Shown in pieces: positions 1-7,969 of a stretch of 64,000 nucleotides of DNA (its first letter is position 1; the number at the start of each line of letters is the position of its first letter). The notes under the pieces were generated by a model. That model had not been told where the DNA came from. It ran no database searches and saw only the letters and a list, made by a program, of their open reading frames with translations. The translations under genes were made by a program, and so were the position numbers. The DNA is from Legionella geestiana (GTDB lineage Bacteria; Pseudomonadota; Gammaproteobacteria; Legionellales; Legionellaceae), in contig NZ_CP038271.1 of NCBI RefSeq assembly GCF_004571195.1, forward strand, positions 806,001-870,000, read 5' to 3'.

Positions 1-107
1 CGTGTTTATTAATATATCGCTTTGTACATGACAAAAAATAAAATTCTGAAGTAACTCGCTGATAAATAATTAAAACCATATAATCTCGATCGCCAAAAGG
101 AGGTTAT

Positions 108-633
108 ATGGAATGTATCAACGAGTTGCAGGATAGTTTAAACGCGTATTTCAAGTGGAACAAGGCACGAATCAATTGTTTCATGTATATGTTACTTGGC
201 CTGCTTACCACGAGGACTGTTAATTTAGCAAAAACTGGCCTGCGTGATGCCGGGAGACGGCAAGCAGTCATCAAGATACCCAAGAATACAGAGATTTTTC
301 GCTCACTACGCACTTGATTATCAAAAAATTGCGGGATTTATATTCAGGTTATTTTTTGTTCAAGACGGCCAATGGTACCTCGCAATGGATAGAACCAACT
401 GGCGCTGGGGAGATTCAGACATCAATATTCTGACCTTGGGTATTGTGTTTAAAGGAACATCGATTCCAATTTATTAGGAATTACTGAATAAGCGAGGCAA
501 TTCTGATACACGCGAGCGTATTGAACTGATGGAAAAGTTCATTGCTCAATTTGGCAAAGGATGTATCAAGGGATTGTTGGCTGACCGTGAGTTTGTTGGT
601 AAACAATGGTTTAAATCCGACATTCCGCATTAA
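108..633 (+). pseudogene. IS4-type transposase remnant, N-terminal part
   Basis: Broken transposase gene. A good ribosome site (aaggagg) precedes an ATG at 108. The first part reads in one frame to about 240. The protein then continues in another frame with SRYPRIQRFF and the motif DRTNWRWG, which is typical of the first catalytic Asp region of IS4-type DDE transposases. An in-frame TAG at 475 interrupts it, and the frame then continues with LLADREFVG, the second catalytic Asp region. The ORF ends at a TAA at 631 and the last third of the enzyme is missing. One frameshift, one nonsense codon and a truncation make it non-functional. The family call is by motif only. Confidence 0.7.
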
Positions 634-697
634 ATTTATGAATAAAATCTCCAATAAGCCTTACCAAGCACATCAAGTATCAATACTGCTAACTTAA

Positions 698-1261
698 TCA
701 CGCCACCGCCTCAATTTCCAAATAATCAGCCCGGGGTTTCTGCATTCTCGGGAATGCTTTTGGCCTACGTTTGACCACCCTTGGCTGGCTGGGCCTGTTT
801 TGTTTTACAGTCTTTTTCGAAACCAGCGCTTTGAGAAGTGCCGTATAAACCTCTTGGTCAGATTCAGAGAGGGATCCAGCCTGCCGGAATGCAGATATCA
901 TCTGCAGTGCCAACTTAAAGCTCATTGAACGAGGGCTCTGGTTATACCTCATTGCTGCCTGCAGCATCATTTTCCTGACGAGGTTATACGCAAGAACATG
1001 CGCCCAGATCTCCTTTTTGACCATTTCTGGTGTCTTTCCGCGCAAAATGCCCATGCGCATCACTTCTTTGACAGAGCGAAGGTCAAGTTCCACAAACCAT
1101 CGGAACCCATATAATTCACACAGGTCATCGATAGTCACATCCTTTGCATCGACCAATGTGGTCACCAAAACCATTGTTTTGTCACGAAACCCCGGATTGT
1201 GCAAGGTGACCCGGGTCTCGCGCACGGTTATTTTGGCGGGGAATCGGGAGTATTCTCTCAT
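698..1261 (-). pseudogene. IS4-type transposase remnant, C-terminal half
   Basis: 187-residue open frame matching the C-terminal half of an IS4-family DDE transposase. The segment LYGFRWFVELDLRSVKE carries the Y-(2)-R-(3)-E-(6)-K signature, including the third catalytic acidic residue. The N-terminal half with the two catalytic Asp residues is absent, and the frame hits a stop just upstream of the ATG at 1261. It lies on the opposite strand from the neighbouring IS4-type remnant and looks like a different element. It is a truncated relic rather than an active gene. Confidence 0.75.
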
Positions 1262-1280
1262 AGCAGAGATTATTCACGAT

Positions 1281-1531
1281 ATTCTTTTTATGCAAAATCG
1301 GTGAAATCACAGTTCAAAGCTTCATCAACCACGCATACATTCCAATTAACACCAAAAAAATCATTACCATCAAAACCTGAAATGCCCTTTACACCAACAG
1401 TAGACAAGCCTGCTCAGCCAGCACAATGCAAGCTCCCTACTCCGATTCCCTTTAAGGCCGCTCTACCAGCACCGGCTGCTCCTTGTCCGGCACCGGCTGC
1501 CCCTCGTCCGGCACCACCGCCAAGAAGGTAG
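1281..1531 (+). pseudogene. Proline-rich C-terminal remnant of a lost gene (tentative)
   Basis: An open frame on the plus strand enters the intact DNA next to the IS4 remnant and runs to a TAG at 1529. It reads as a low-complexity tail with repeated APAAPCPAPAAPRPAPPP-like motifs after a polar linker with Lys, Thr and Pro. Its upstream end runs into the truncated transposase, so any start codon belongs to foreign DNA. I read it as the tail of a gene whose 5' part was replaced by the insertion sequence. No domain is recognisable and it could also be a chance open frame. Confidence 0.35.
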
Positions 1532-1678
1532 GATCTATGATTGGGAGATGACTATTTGAAATTACCTCATTGATTGTGCACTTTATCTTACGGCGCTTAT
1601 ATCCTTGCCCTTGAAGGACGGAATTTTATGTGCCATTAGATAAATCAGGATGTAAGGTTGAGAAAATGATGACAGGCC

Positions 1679-2618
1679 AGGGCATGTCATCAATTAACCC
1701 TGTCTTAACGCTGCCAAATAGAAACGCATTTCGCCTTATTACTGAAATATATAGCAAAACTGATGTTGCTCATTATATCGACATGTGCTGAATATATTCT
1801 CATTAAGATATATTTTGTGTATTCTGCCTCTCAAGGAAACAGGAGGGTAACGGAATGCGTCGATATAGTTTGACGGATGATCAGTGGGAAAAAATCAAGG
1901 ATTTATTGCCCGGACGGAAGGAGACTGTCGGTGTTACTGCGAAAGATAATCGATTATTTGTAGAAGCAGTACTTTATCGCTATCGCGCGGGGATTCCATG
2001 GCGTGATTTACCTGAGCGTTTTGGTGATTTCAGGGTTATTCACACTCGTCATACAAGGTGGAGCATAAAAGGTATTTGGGAAAGGGTGTTCAAGGCCTTG
2101 GCAGAGGATGCGGACAATGAGTATGGCATGCTCGACTCAACCATCGTTAGAGCGCACCAGTACAGCGCTGGCGCTAAAAAAAGAGGGTAACGAAGCCATC
2201 GGACGAATCAAAGGAGGATTAAGTACAAAGATACACGCTACTTTCGATGCGCTGGGAAATCCAACCGGATTTCACCTGTCGGGAGACCAGGCTCACGATC
2301 TTGAGGGAGCAGATTATTGCTTGAAAATATTCAAGCAAATGCGTTACTCGCAGACAAAACTTATGATGCGGATGAGAGGGTATTGGCGAAGCTGGAAGCC
2401 CAAAATTGTCAGCCTGTAATCCCACCAAAATCTAACCGGAAAGAACAGCGAAAATACGATGAATTTCTGTACCAGGCCCGCCATTTGATAGAGAACTTTT
2501 TCGCCAAATTAAAGCAGTACAGGGCAATAGCGACAAGGTATGACAAAAAAGCTCGAAATTTCCTCGGGGCGGTCTATTTGGCGTCAGCCGTTATATGGCT
2601 TAATTGATGACACGCCCT
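1679..2618 (+). mobile_element. IS5-type insertion sequence with 19-bp inverted ends
   Basis: The left end agggcatgtcatcaattaa (1679-1697) and the reverse complement of 2600-2618 match at 18 of 19 positions, giving an element of about 940 bp. The only gene inside is an IS5-type transposase (1855-2607). About 155 bp separate the left end from the transposase start. I see no clear target duplication next to the ends. The transposase is frameshifted, so the copy is probably immobile unless recoding occurs. Confidence 0.75.
1855..2607 (+). pseudogene. IS5-type (IS427-like) transposase, frameshifted twice
   Basis: About 250 residues of a DDE transposase in three pieces. Piece 1 (1855-2190) has the N-terminal RRYSLTDDQWEKIKDLLPG region, GIPWRDLPERFG and the first catalytic Asp in MLDSTIVRAHQ. 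Piece 2 continues in the next frame with GGLSTKIHATFDALGNPTGF. Piece 3 (from about 2317) returns to the first frame with ALLADKTYDADE (second Asp) and RHLIENFFAKLKQYRAIATR (the Glu region). The first shift falls at a run of seven A residues after GCT, where slippage could occur. The second falls near 2311-2317, with no obvious slip site. All catalytic motifs survive. Decay is the simpler reading, since two shifts are needed. Confidence 0.75.
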
Positions 2619-3057
2619 AATACTCTATTAAGATTAAAATCACGTTGTTTATTATTAAGAATTGTGTCCATGCTTACCAAAATGGCTCGAAACAATTCGG
2701 GCACGCAGACGGGTACGTGAAAGTACGCGCTGGCGCGCGCTTTTATATTGCGGGACTGGGAGCCCTGTTTCCCGCAAGAAAATCGGGTTCAGTATCACGC
2801 TCAACGGCTAAAACAGTAATATCCTGAAATGCACTGTAAAATCATAGAACCGCGCTTGCGCGACATTCACGTGAACGTCTGCGTGCCCGTCTGCGTTACC
2901 GAATCATCCAATACCTCTCACGGCAAAGCACTACATCACAGAATCTATCACTATTCAAAACAGGTACCTTTTTTAAACCAGGTCCCGGTAGATATTCTTG
3001 CATTCCCGGGGTATTCCCGGGATAATTTCCCGACTTTGGGTTTTTAGCGGATGTAGG
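2619..3057. other. Intergenic stretch without a supported gene
   Basis: About 440 bp between the IS5-type element and the rhodanese gene. Short open frames exist on both strands but none has a ribosome site, a recognisable family or coding-like composition. Near 2998-3035 the motif attcccggg occurs twice close together, ending in a third partial copy just before the rhodanese gene. It may belong to that gene's promoter region but I cannot assign a function. Confidence 0.4.
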
Positions 3058-3480
3058 ATGGAACACGTAATTGAATTTGCAGGCAGGCACTGGATGCTCT
3101 GTCTCGCGCTTGTCGCTGTAGCGATACTGATTGCCTTGAACGAATGGCGCGCCAAACGCGCACGCACGCACGAAATTACCACTACGGCCGCGATTGACCT
3201 TCTCAATCATCAGGATGCAATAGTACTTGACCTGCGAGAGCCGGAACTGTTTCGCGCAGGTCATATTGTGAACGCCACGCGTGCCAATACCGATGAGATA
3301 ACGCCCGAGCGCTTTGGAAAATATCGGCAAAAGTCCGTGATTCTTGTCTGCGCCCGTGGCATGCAGTCGAGTGCGCTTGCGCATACGTTGCGCACCTCAG
3401 GCTTTGAAAGCGTCTTTGCCCTCGCCGGCGGCATGCAGGCCTGGCAAACTGCTTCCCTGCCACTTGTTAAAGGAAAATAA
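3058..3480 (+). CDS. yibN: Membrane-anchored rhodanese-domain protein (YibN-like)
   Basis: 140 residues. An N-terminal hydrophobic anchor (about residues 13-27) is followed by one rhodanese domain with the active-site cysteine in VCARGMQSS and the closing GGMQAW motif. Rhodanese domains transfer sulfane sulfur, but the physiological acceptor of YibN proteins is not settled. I chose ATG 3058 because the protein then begins directly before the anchor, as in the family; the longer frame from 2998 adds an unrelated stretch. The stop codon is immediately followed by the start of grxC, and the order yibN-grxC-secB-gpsA is the conserved gammaproteobacterial operon. Confidence 0.88.
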   Translation: MEHVIEFAGRHWMLCLALVAVAILIALNEWRAKRARTHEITTTAAIDLLNHQDAIVLDLREPELFRAGHIVNATRANTDEITPERFGKYRQKSVILVCARGMQSSALAHTLRTSGFESVFALAGGMQAWQTASLPLVKGK

Positions 3481-3732
3481 ATGGCCGAAATCATTGTTTA
3501 CAGCAGTGCAACCTGCCCCTATTGCGACCGTGCAAAAGCACTGCTTACCCGCAAGGGAGCAGCCTTTACCGAAATTCGCGCGGATTTGAGCGATGCTCAT
3601 CGGGAAGAGATGATTGCTCTGAGCGGGCGGCGCACTGTACCACAGATTTTCATTGACGGCCGCCACATTGGCGGATGCGATGATTTGTATGCCCTGGAAA
3701 AATCCGGGCAGTTGGATGAACTTTTACGCTAA
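3481..3732 (+). CDS. grxC: Glutaredoxin 3
   Basis: 83 residues, the full length of class I glutaredoxins of the GrxC type. The dithiol active site CPYC is at residues 12-15, the cis-Pro motif TVPQIFI follows at about residues 57-63, and GGCDDLYAL is the glutathione-binding C-terminal motif. It reduces protein disulfides and glutathione mixed disulfides in the cytoplasm. The ATG abuts the stop of yibN, so the two are very likely translationally coupled. Confidence 0.95.
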   Translation: MAEIIVYSSATCPYCDRAKALLTRKGAAFTEIRADLSDAHREEMIALSGRRTVPQIFIDGRHIGGCDDLYALEKSGQLDELLR

Positions 3733-3744
3733 GGAATTTTTACC

Positions 3745-4212
3745 ATGAGTGAACAACAACAAGAAGCTGGAATGCAATTCATGATTCAGCGCGTCTACAC
3801 GAAAGACGTTTCCTTCGAAACCCCCAACTCTCCGGCGATTTTCCAACAGCAGTGGGAACCGGAACTTGAGCTTGAAATCAATACCAGCAATACCCGTCTG
3901 GACGAAGGTGTGTACGAAGTCGTTGTGAGCGTGACTACCACTGCTCGCAATCGCGGTCAGGTTGCGTTCCTCGTTGAAGTCGCACAGGCCGGTATTTTCA
4001 CCATTGAGGGCGCTGAACCCCAACAGCTTGACCAGCTTCTTGGCAGTTTCTGCCCATCCCTGCTCTTCCCTTACGCGCGTGAAACAATTACCTCTCTTGT
4101 GGTACGCGGCAGCTTCCCGCAGCTCGTGCTCGCGCCGGTCAACTTTGATGCGCTTTACCTGCAACAGCTAGAGGAGCGTCAGCAGCAACAGGAAGAAGAA
4201 ACGACTCACTGA
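3745..4212 (+). CDS. secB: Protein-export chaperone SecB
   Basis: 155 residues, full length for SecB. The conserved core is visible: [17 protein letters not shown] at the start, the [10 protein letters not shown] strand, and the LFPYARETI and [15 protein letters not shown] motifs of the C-terminal half. The tetrameric chaperone keeps preproteins unfolded and hands them to SecA for Sec-dependent export. The Gln- and Glu-rich tail is a common low-complexity end in SecB. It sits 12 bp after grxC in the conserved grxC-secB-gpsA order. Confidence 0.96.
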   Translation: MSEQQQEAGMQFMIQRVYTKDVSFETPNSPAIFQQQWEPELELEINTSNTRLDEGVYEVVVSVTTTARNRGQVAFLVEVAQAGIFTIEGAEPQQLDQLLGSFCPSLLFPYARETITSLVVRGSFPQLVLAPVNFDALYLQQLEERQQQQEEETTH

Positions 4213-4219
4213 CAAACCC

Positions 4220-4240
4220 GGCTGGCACCCCGTGCCAGCC
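4220..4240 (+). terminator. Hairpin between secB and gpsA
   Basis: Perfect 9-bp stem ggctggcac / gtgccagcc with a 3-nt loop just after the secB stop. No T run follows, so it is more likely an RNA-stabilising or attenuating hairpin than a full terminator. Confidence 0.4.
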
Positions 4241-4257
4241 CACCTGATGGACAGCGC

Positions 4258-5247
4258 ATGCAAAAAGCCACCATAGCCATGCTCGGTGCCGGTTCCTTCG
4301 GAACGGCCATCGCTATTCACATGGCCAAAGCCGGCCACAACGTGCGCCTCTGGGGACATCGTGCAGAGCACGTATGCACCATGATGAAGGAAGGCTGCAA
4401 CGCGCGCTTTCTGCCGCACCATTCCTTTCCCCCGACACTCACGCCATGCCTGTCACTGACCGAGGCACTTGAGGCAGCCGATGTGGTGATGCTCGCAATA
4501 CCTTCAAGGGCATTTGCGGCCTTGCTCGCAGAACTGCCGGATACCCTTAAAAACATTGTCTGGCTGACAAAAGGCCTTGACCCCTCTTCACACCGCTTTT
4601 TAAGCGACCTTGTATCCATGCGCTATGGCCGCGCCTTTCCGGCCGCCATGCTCTCTGGCCCCTCATTTGCCCGCGAAGTGGCAAACGGTCTGCCAACCGC
4701 TGTGACCCTTGTCGGTAACGACATGCCTTTTCTACATTTTTTACATCCGCTTTTGCACCATGGCAATTTTCGTGTGTATCTGTCGCAGGATTTGCGCGGC
4801 GTACAATGGTGTGGTGCGGTCAAGAACGTACTGGCCATCGCCTGTGGTGTCAGTGATGGACTTGGCTATGGCGCTAATGCCAAAGCCGCCATCATTACCC
4901 GCGGGCTTGCGGAAATGCGCCGACTGGGCATGGCACTGGGCGCTCAACCGGATACCTTTTTGGGGCTGTCAGGTGTGGGCGACCTTGTTCTGACCTGCAC
5001 GGACGACCAGTCGCGTAATCGCCGTTTTGGTCTGGCGCTGGGGCGTGGAGAGACTCCAACCGCGGCAGAAGCGGCAATTGGTCAGGTGGTAGAAGGCAAG
5101 GACAATGCACGGGAAGTGTGTGCGCTCGCCAGAGCGCACCAAATCGACATGCCCGTTTGTACTCAGATTGAAGCCCTGCTGGAAGGGCGTGTCAGTCCAG
5201 CTGAGGCTGCAAAGAATCTGCTGGCTCGTGCGCCTCAACAGGAGTAG
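4258..5247 (+). CDS. gpsA: Glycerol-3-phosphate dehydrogenase [NAD(P)+]
   Basis: 329 residues, family length. The N-terminal Rossmann motif is GAGSFGTAIA (about residues 11-20), followed by WLTKGLD, the LSGPSFAREVA substrate loop, the AVKNVLAIACG helix with the catalytic Lys, and LSGVGDLVLTC. It reduces dihydroxyacetone phosphate to sn-glycerol 3-phosphate for phospholipid synthesis in the cytoplasm. It is the last gene of the yibN-grxC-secB-gpsA block. Its 3' end overlaps by about 56 bp the end of the convergent kinase-like gene. Confidence 0.96.
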   Translation: MQKATIAMLGAGSFGTAIAIHMAKAGHNVRLWGHRAEHVCTMMKEGCNARFLPHHSFPPTLTPCLSLTEALEAADVVMLAIPSRAFAALLAELPDTLKNIVWLTKGLDPSSHRFLSDLVSMRYGRAFPAAMLSGPSFAREVANGLPTAVTLVGNDMPFLHFLHPLLHHGNFRVYLSQDLRGVQWCGAVKNVLAIACGVSDGLGYGANAKAAIITRGLAEMRRLGMALGAQPDTFLGLSGVGDLVLTCTDDQSRNRRFGLALGRGETPTAAEAAIGQVVEGKDNAREVCALARAHQIDMPVCTQIEALLEGRVSPAEAAKNLLARAPQQE

Positions 5248-7828
5248 AAGGCGGCGGAGCATCATCCACCGACTGCCTCCAGAAGGACAGACGCTTTAAG
5301 CTCTGCATCATGGCTGTATTCACACTCGGGTGTTTTACCGGCATGAGCCTTCGAACAGGCGCGACCGCTGCCGCAACACTTGATGCGGCAGGACTGTTGC
5401 AGGTACCCGTCGGCTTGCCTGCCGGCACCTTCAGGCTGTCCCAAGGTGACGGACCTGCAGTATTTTTACGCGGTTCTCGAATCGTTGTTGCATATTCATC
5501 ATCGTCAGACTTCTCGTCATCACTGCTCGTATCATTGTCTGAGTCCCGAAGAGGGTCAGAGGAGTCTGTTAACACTCTCGCAATCATGGTGGCGGGTTTG
5601 ACCACCATGGTACTAAAGCTTTCTGACACACTCGCAGAGCTTGAAGAAGGCACTGGACTGTCAGAGCGCCCGACCAAAACCATGGTATTAAACGCATCCA
5701 CGCTTTCATCATCAGTATCAACCCGCACCATTGTGGCAGGGTTGATATCATGAGAGGTATCTGAGACAAACCTGTCCTGCATTGAGGATTCACTGACTGG
5801 TTGAGTTTCTGTTACCTCGGACTCTTCCTGCGGTGCTGCTTCCTGCAACGTTCGCATACGCTCAAAATACGCATTCAGATTCTCATACTGTACCTCACCC
5901 AACCTTACCTGCAGGTAAGGTTTTGACAGGAGCTCAAACTGCATGTTGAGATTCAACCAACGATTCATCTTTGACTCATTAGACGTAACAAGTGCCTTGT
6001 CATCATTGGCGAGCATTTCAGCCGTTGTCACGCGGTCTACGCGCCAGAAGGTGAGTGTCAGCCAGTAGCGCAGTTTTTGTCCCAGTGACGCCCGCTGCCA
6101 GTCGCCCTTCCAAAGCGCTCTTTCAATGCGTGCAGAAAGCACTTCAAGACCATGGTCTCGTTGATGGCAATAGAGCGCGAGTTTTTTCGCGTAAGGCGCG
6201 AGGCGCGCGCTGGTATAGGCATTCTCGTAAATGGCGGCGAAATAACTGTTGATTGTCTCCAGCGCCTCATTATCCAGAGGACTGCGATTGTGCAAACGCC
6301 GTAAAATCGCGGCCACCAGTTTGCTGTATCCCACTTCATCTGCCGGCTTTTCAGCTTCAAGCAGTGCGGCAAACTGCAGAGGCGGCTGGTTGACGTGCGT
6401 CAGGAGTTTCTGGAAGGCGCTCAACGAAAGACGCCGTTCGGCTTTCATGTGAGTAAGCTCTTCTGCCAGCAGCCAGAGGTTTTGCACCTGATACCCGGGA
6501 TTTGGCAAAAGTTGTGAAATATCATACCCTCGTGTGTCCATGGCCTCGGCAAAAACGGCCTTTTCTTCATTGGACAACGTCTTTTCGAGCTTATGCCCCC
6601 GAATGGCTGTCAGCATAAACTCTTTCAGCGCCAGCCCTACCTGCCAGGCCATATAAGGCTGCATGGCAATTTCTGTGGTGGCTTTCGTGGCAACCAGCGC
6701 GGTTCCAGTCCGGTTCATGCAGTCAGCAAATTCTGGAGCCGCATACATGACGGTAGTGCTCATGTCCTGTGCGGCTGGCGTCGGGGTCTCGATAAATGTT
6801 TTACGATCGCTCACTACCACGCGATTATCGTGTGAGAGGAAGTTAGTGAGTTTGATGTCGGGATGCCACACTCCTCCTTTTTCAAGCTCCGTCAGGAATT
6901 TGGCAATCTGTTTGAAATAGTGCGTCGTATTTGCCGCAATTTGCTGTCGCTTCTGGCGTTCATTCCCTTGAAAGGCCTTCGATATCGATTGCGCCACATT
7001 CTGAAGATCTCCCTGATTGGCAAAATTCCCAAGTGCCACTGACATGTATGTCGCAGAGCCATCGTGGGTAAAAACGTGCATAAACTGTGCGTATTCTTCG
7101 TTAAAATGCTTGGATACTGCTTCTGAACGCAATTTCTGGTCAAGACTCAGGCTCTCCTCATCTGTCACACGCATCACCAGAGGGGCGCTCTCATCGCCAA
7201 AGCGCACGATAAAATTAAAGTTATTGTTTTGCTCCTTACCAAGCGGTTTGACCTCATAGTTGAAATGGCTGTGAGGATTAAGAGCCTTCTCGCGAATCTG
7301 GCGTATTTTATTGCTTGCCTGCGAAAAAAGCTCTGTATGATTATCCATTCGCCTGCCTACCACCTCGGAAGCTTCAGCAAGATGCGCCATTTTCAGGCTG
7401 CTTTGAATATACATAGGCCGCAGACGTTGCCATTGCATCGAAGCTTTCAAAAGTTGCTGGTGGTCAGCCAGTAAGCGCGGCTCATCGGCTACGTTACAGC
7501 ATGTCTCCTTCTCAGCAGGACTAAGGCGCTCTTCTCCTGCGTGCTGCTTGACCGCCAGGGCAAACTGCATCCGGCGCAAAAAGAAAGAAGCCGTAAGCTG
7601 AATGCCGTATTCCTGAAGGGTCTCTTCAATCCCACTCTCCGTCCCTTCGCCCCTTTCATGGTTATACCACGCAAAAAGTGCCGCATTCATGTCTGCATGA
7701 TGCACGGCACTGTCAATTTTTTGCAGCAAAAACAACCGCTGTACATGATTGTCCTCTGGAATGGCATTAAACGCCTGCACCAGTGCATGCAATTCTCGGA
7801 AAGATTCATCGGGCAACAACAACGGCAT
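5192..7828 (-). CDS. Kinase-fold protein, candidate secreted effector (878 aa)
   Basis: No named family recognised, but a divergent protein-kinase-like core is visible. There is a beta-strand pair around residues 205-222, a hinge-like SVALGNFANQGDL (263-275), the catalytic-loop-like HPDIKLTN (322-329), SDRK in the place of DFG (340-343) and YAAPE resembling the APE motif (362-366). The beta-3 Lys appears as Met-Arg (VMRV), so activity is uncertain. Residues about 640-800 are acidic and Ser-rich, with repeated short TMV motifs. ATG 7828 has AAGGAG eight bases upstream. There is no signal peptide or membrane segment. It is divergent from another kinase-like gene. Effector status is inferred from size, eukaryotic-like fold and context. 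Confidence 0.6.
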   Translation of the reverse strand: MPLLLPDESFRELHALVQAFNAIPEDNHVQRLFLLQKIDSAVHHADMNAALFAWYNHERGEGTESGIEETLQEYGIQLTASFFLRRMQFALAVKQHAGEERLSPAEKETCCNVADEPRLLADHQQLLKASMQWQRLRPMYIQSSLKMAHLAEASEVVGRRMDNHTELFSQASNKIRQIREKALNPHSHFNYEVKPLGKEQNNNFNFIVRFGDESAPLVMRVTDEESLSLDQKLRSEAVSKHFNEEYAQFMHVFTHDGSATYMSVALGNFANQGDLQNVAQSISKAFQGNERQKRQQIAANTTHYFKQIAKFLTELEKGGVWHPDIKLTNFLSHDNRVVVSDRKTFIETPTPAAQDMSTTVMYAAPEFADCMNRTGTALVATKATTEIAMQPYMAWQVGLALKEFMLTAIRGHKLEKTLSNEEKAVFAEAMDTRGYDISQLLPNPGYQVQNLWLLAEELTHMKAERRLSLSAFQKLLTHVNQPPLQFAALLEAEKPADEVGYSKLVAAILRRLHNRSPLDNEALETINSYFAAIYENAYTSARLAPYAKKLALYCHQRDHGLEVLSARIERALWKGDWQRASLGQKLRYWLTLTFWRVDRVTTAEMLANDDKALVTSNESKMNRWLNLNMQFELLSKPYLQVRLGEVQYENLNAYFERMRTLQEAAPQEESEVTETQPVSESSMQDRFVSDTSHDINPATMVRVDTDDESVDAFNTMVLVGRSDSPVPSSSSASVSESFSTMVVKPATMIARVLTDSSDPLRDSDNDTSSDDEKSDDDEYATTIREPRKNTAGPSPWDSLKVPAGKPTGTCNSPAASSVAAAVAPVRRLMPVKHPSVNTAMMQSLKRLSFWRQSVDDAPPPSTPVEAHEPADSLQPQLD

Positions 7829-7969
7829 GGGAACAACTCCTTAAGACAACTTCATAAGATTCTTAGCCCAACAGTATACCAACAGATACTTAAGCGATTA
7901 TTAGCTAACTTTCTCACAAAACCAACATAATGAACTAAAATTAAATTAAACAATCATATATAGGCCACT

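Noticed and set aside
2862..2878. parS-like sequence attcacgtgaac
   Set aside because: Only about 10 of 16 positions match the parS consensus, and it is in decayed DNA far from parB.
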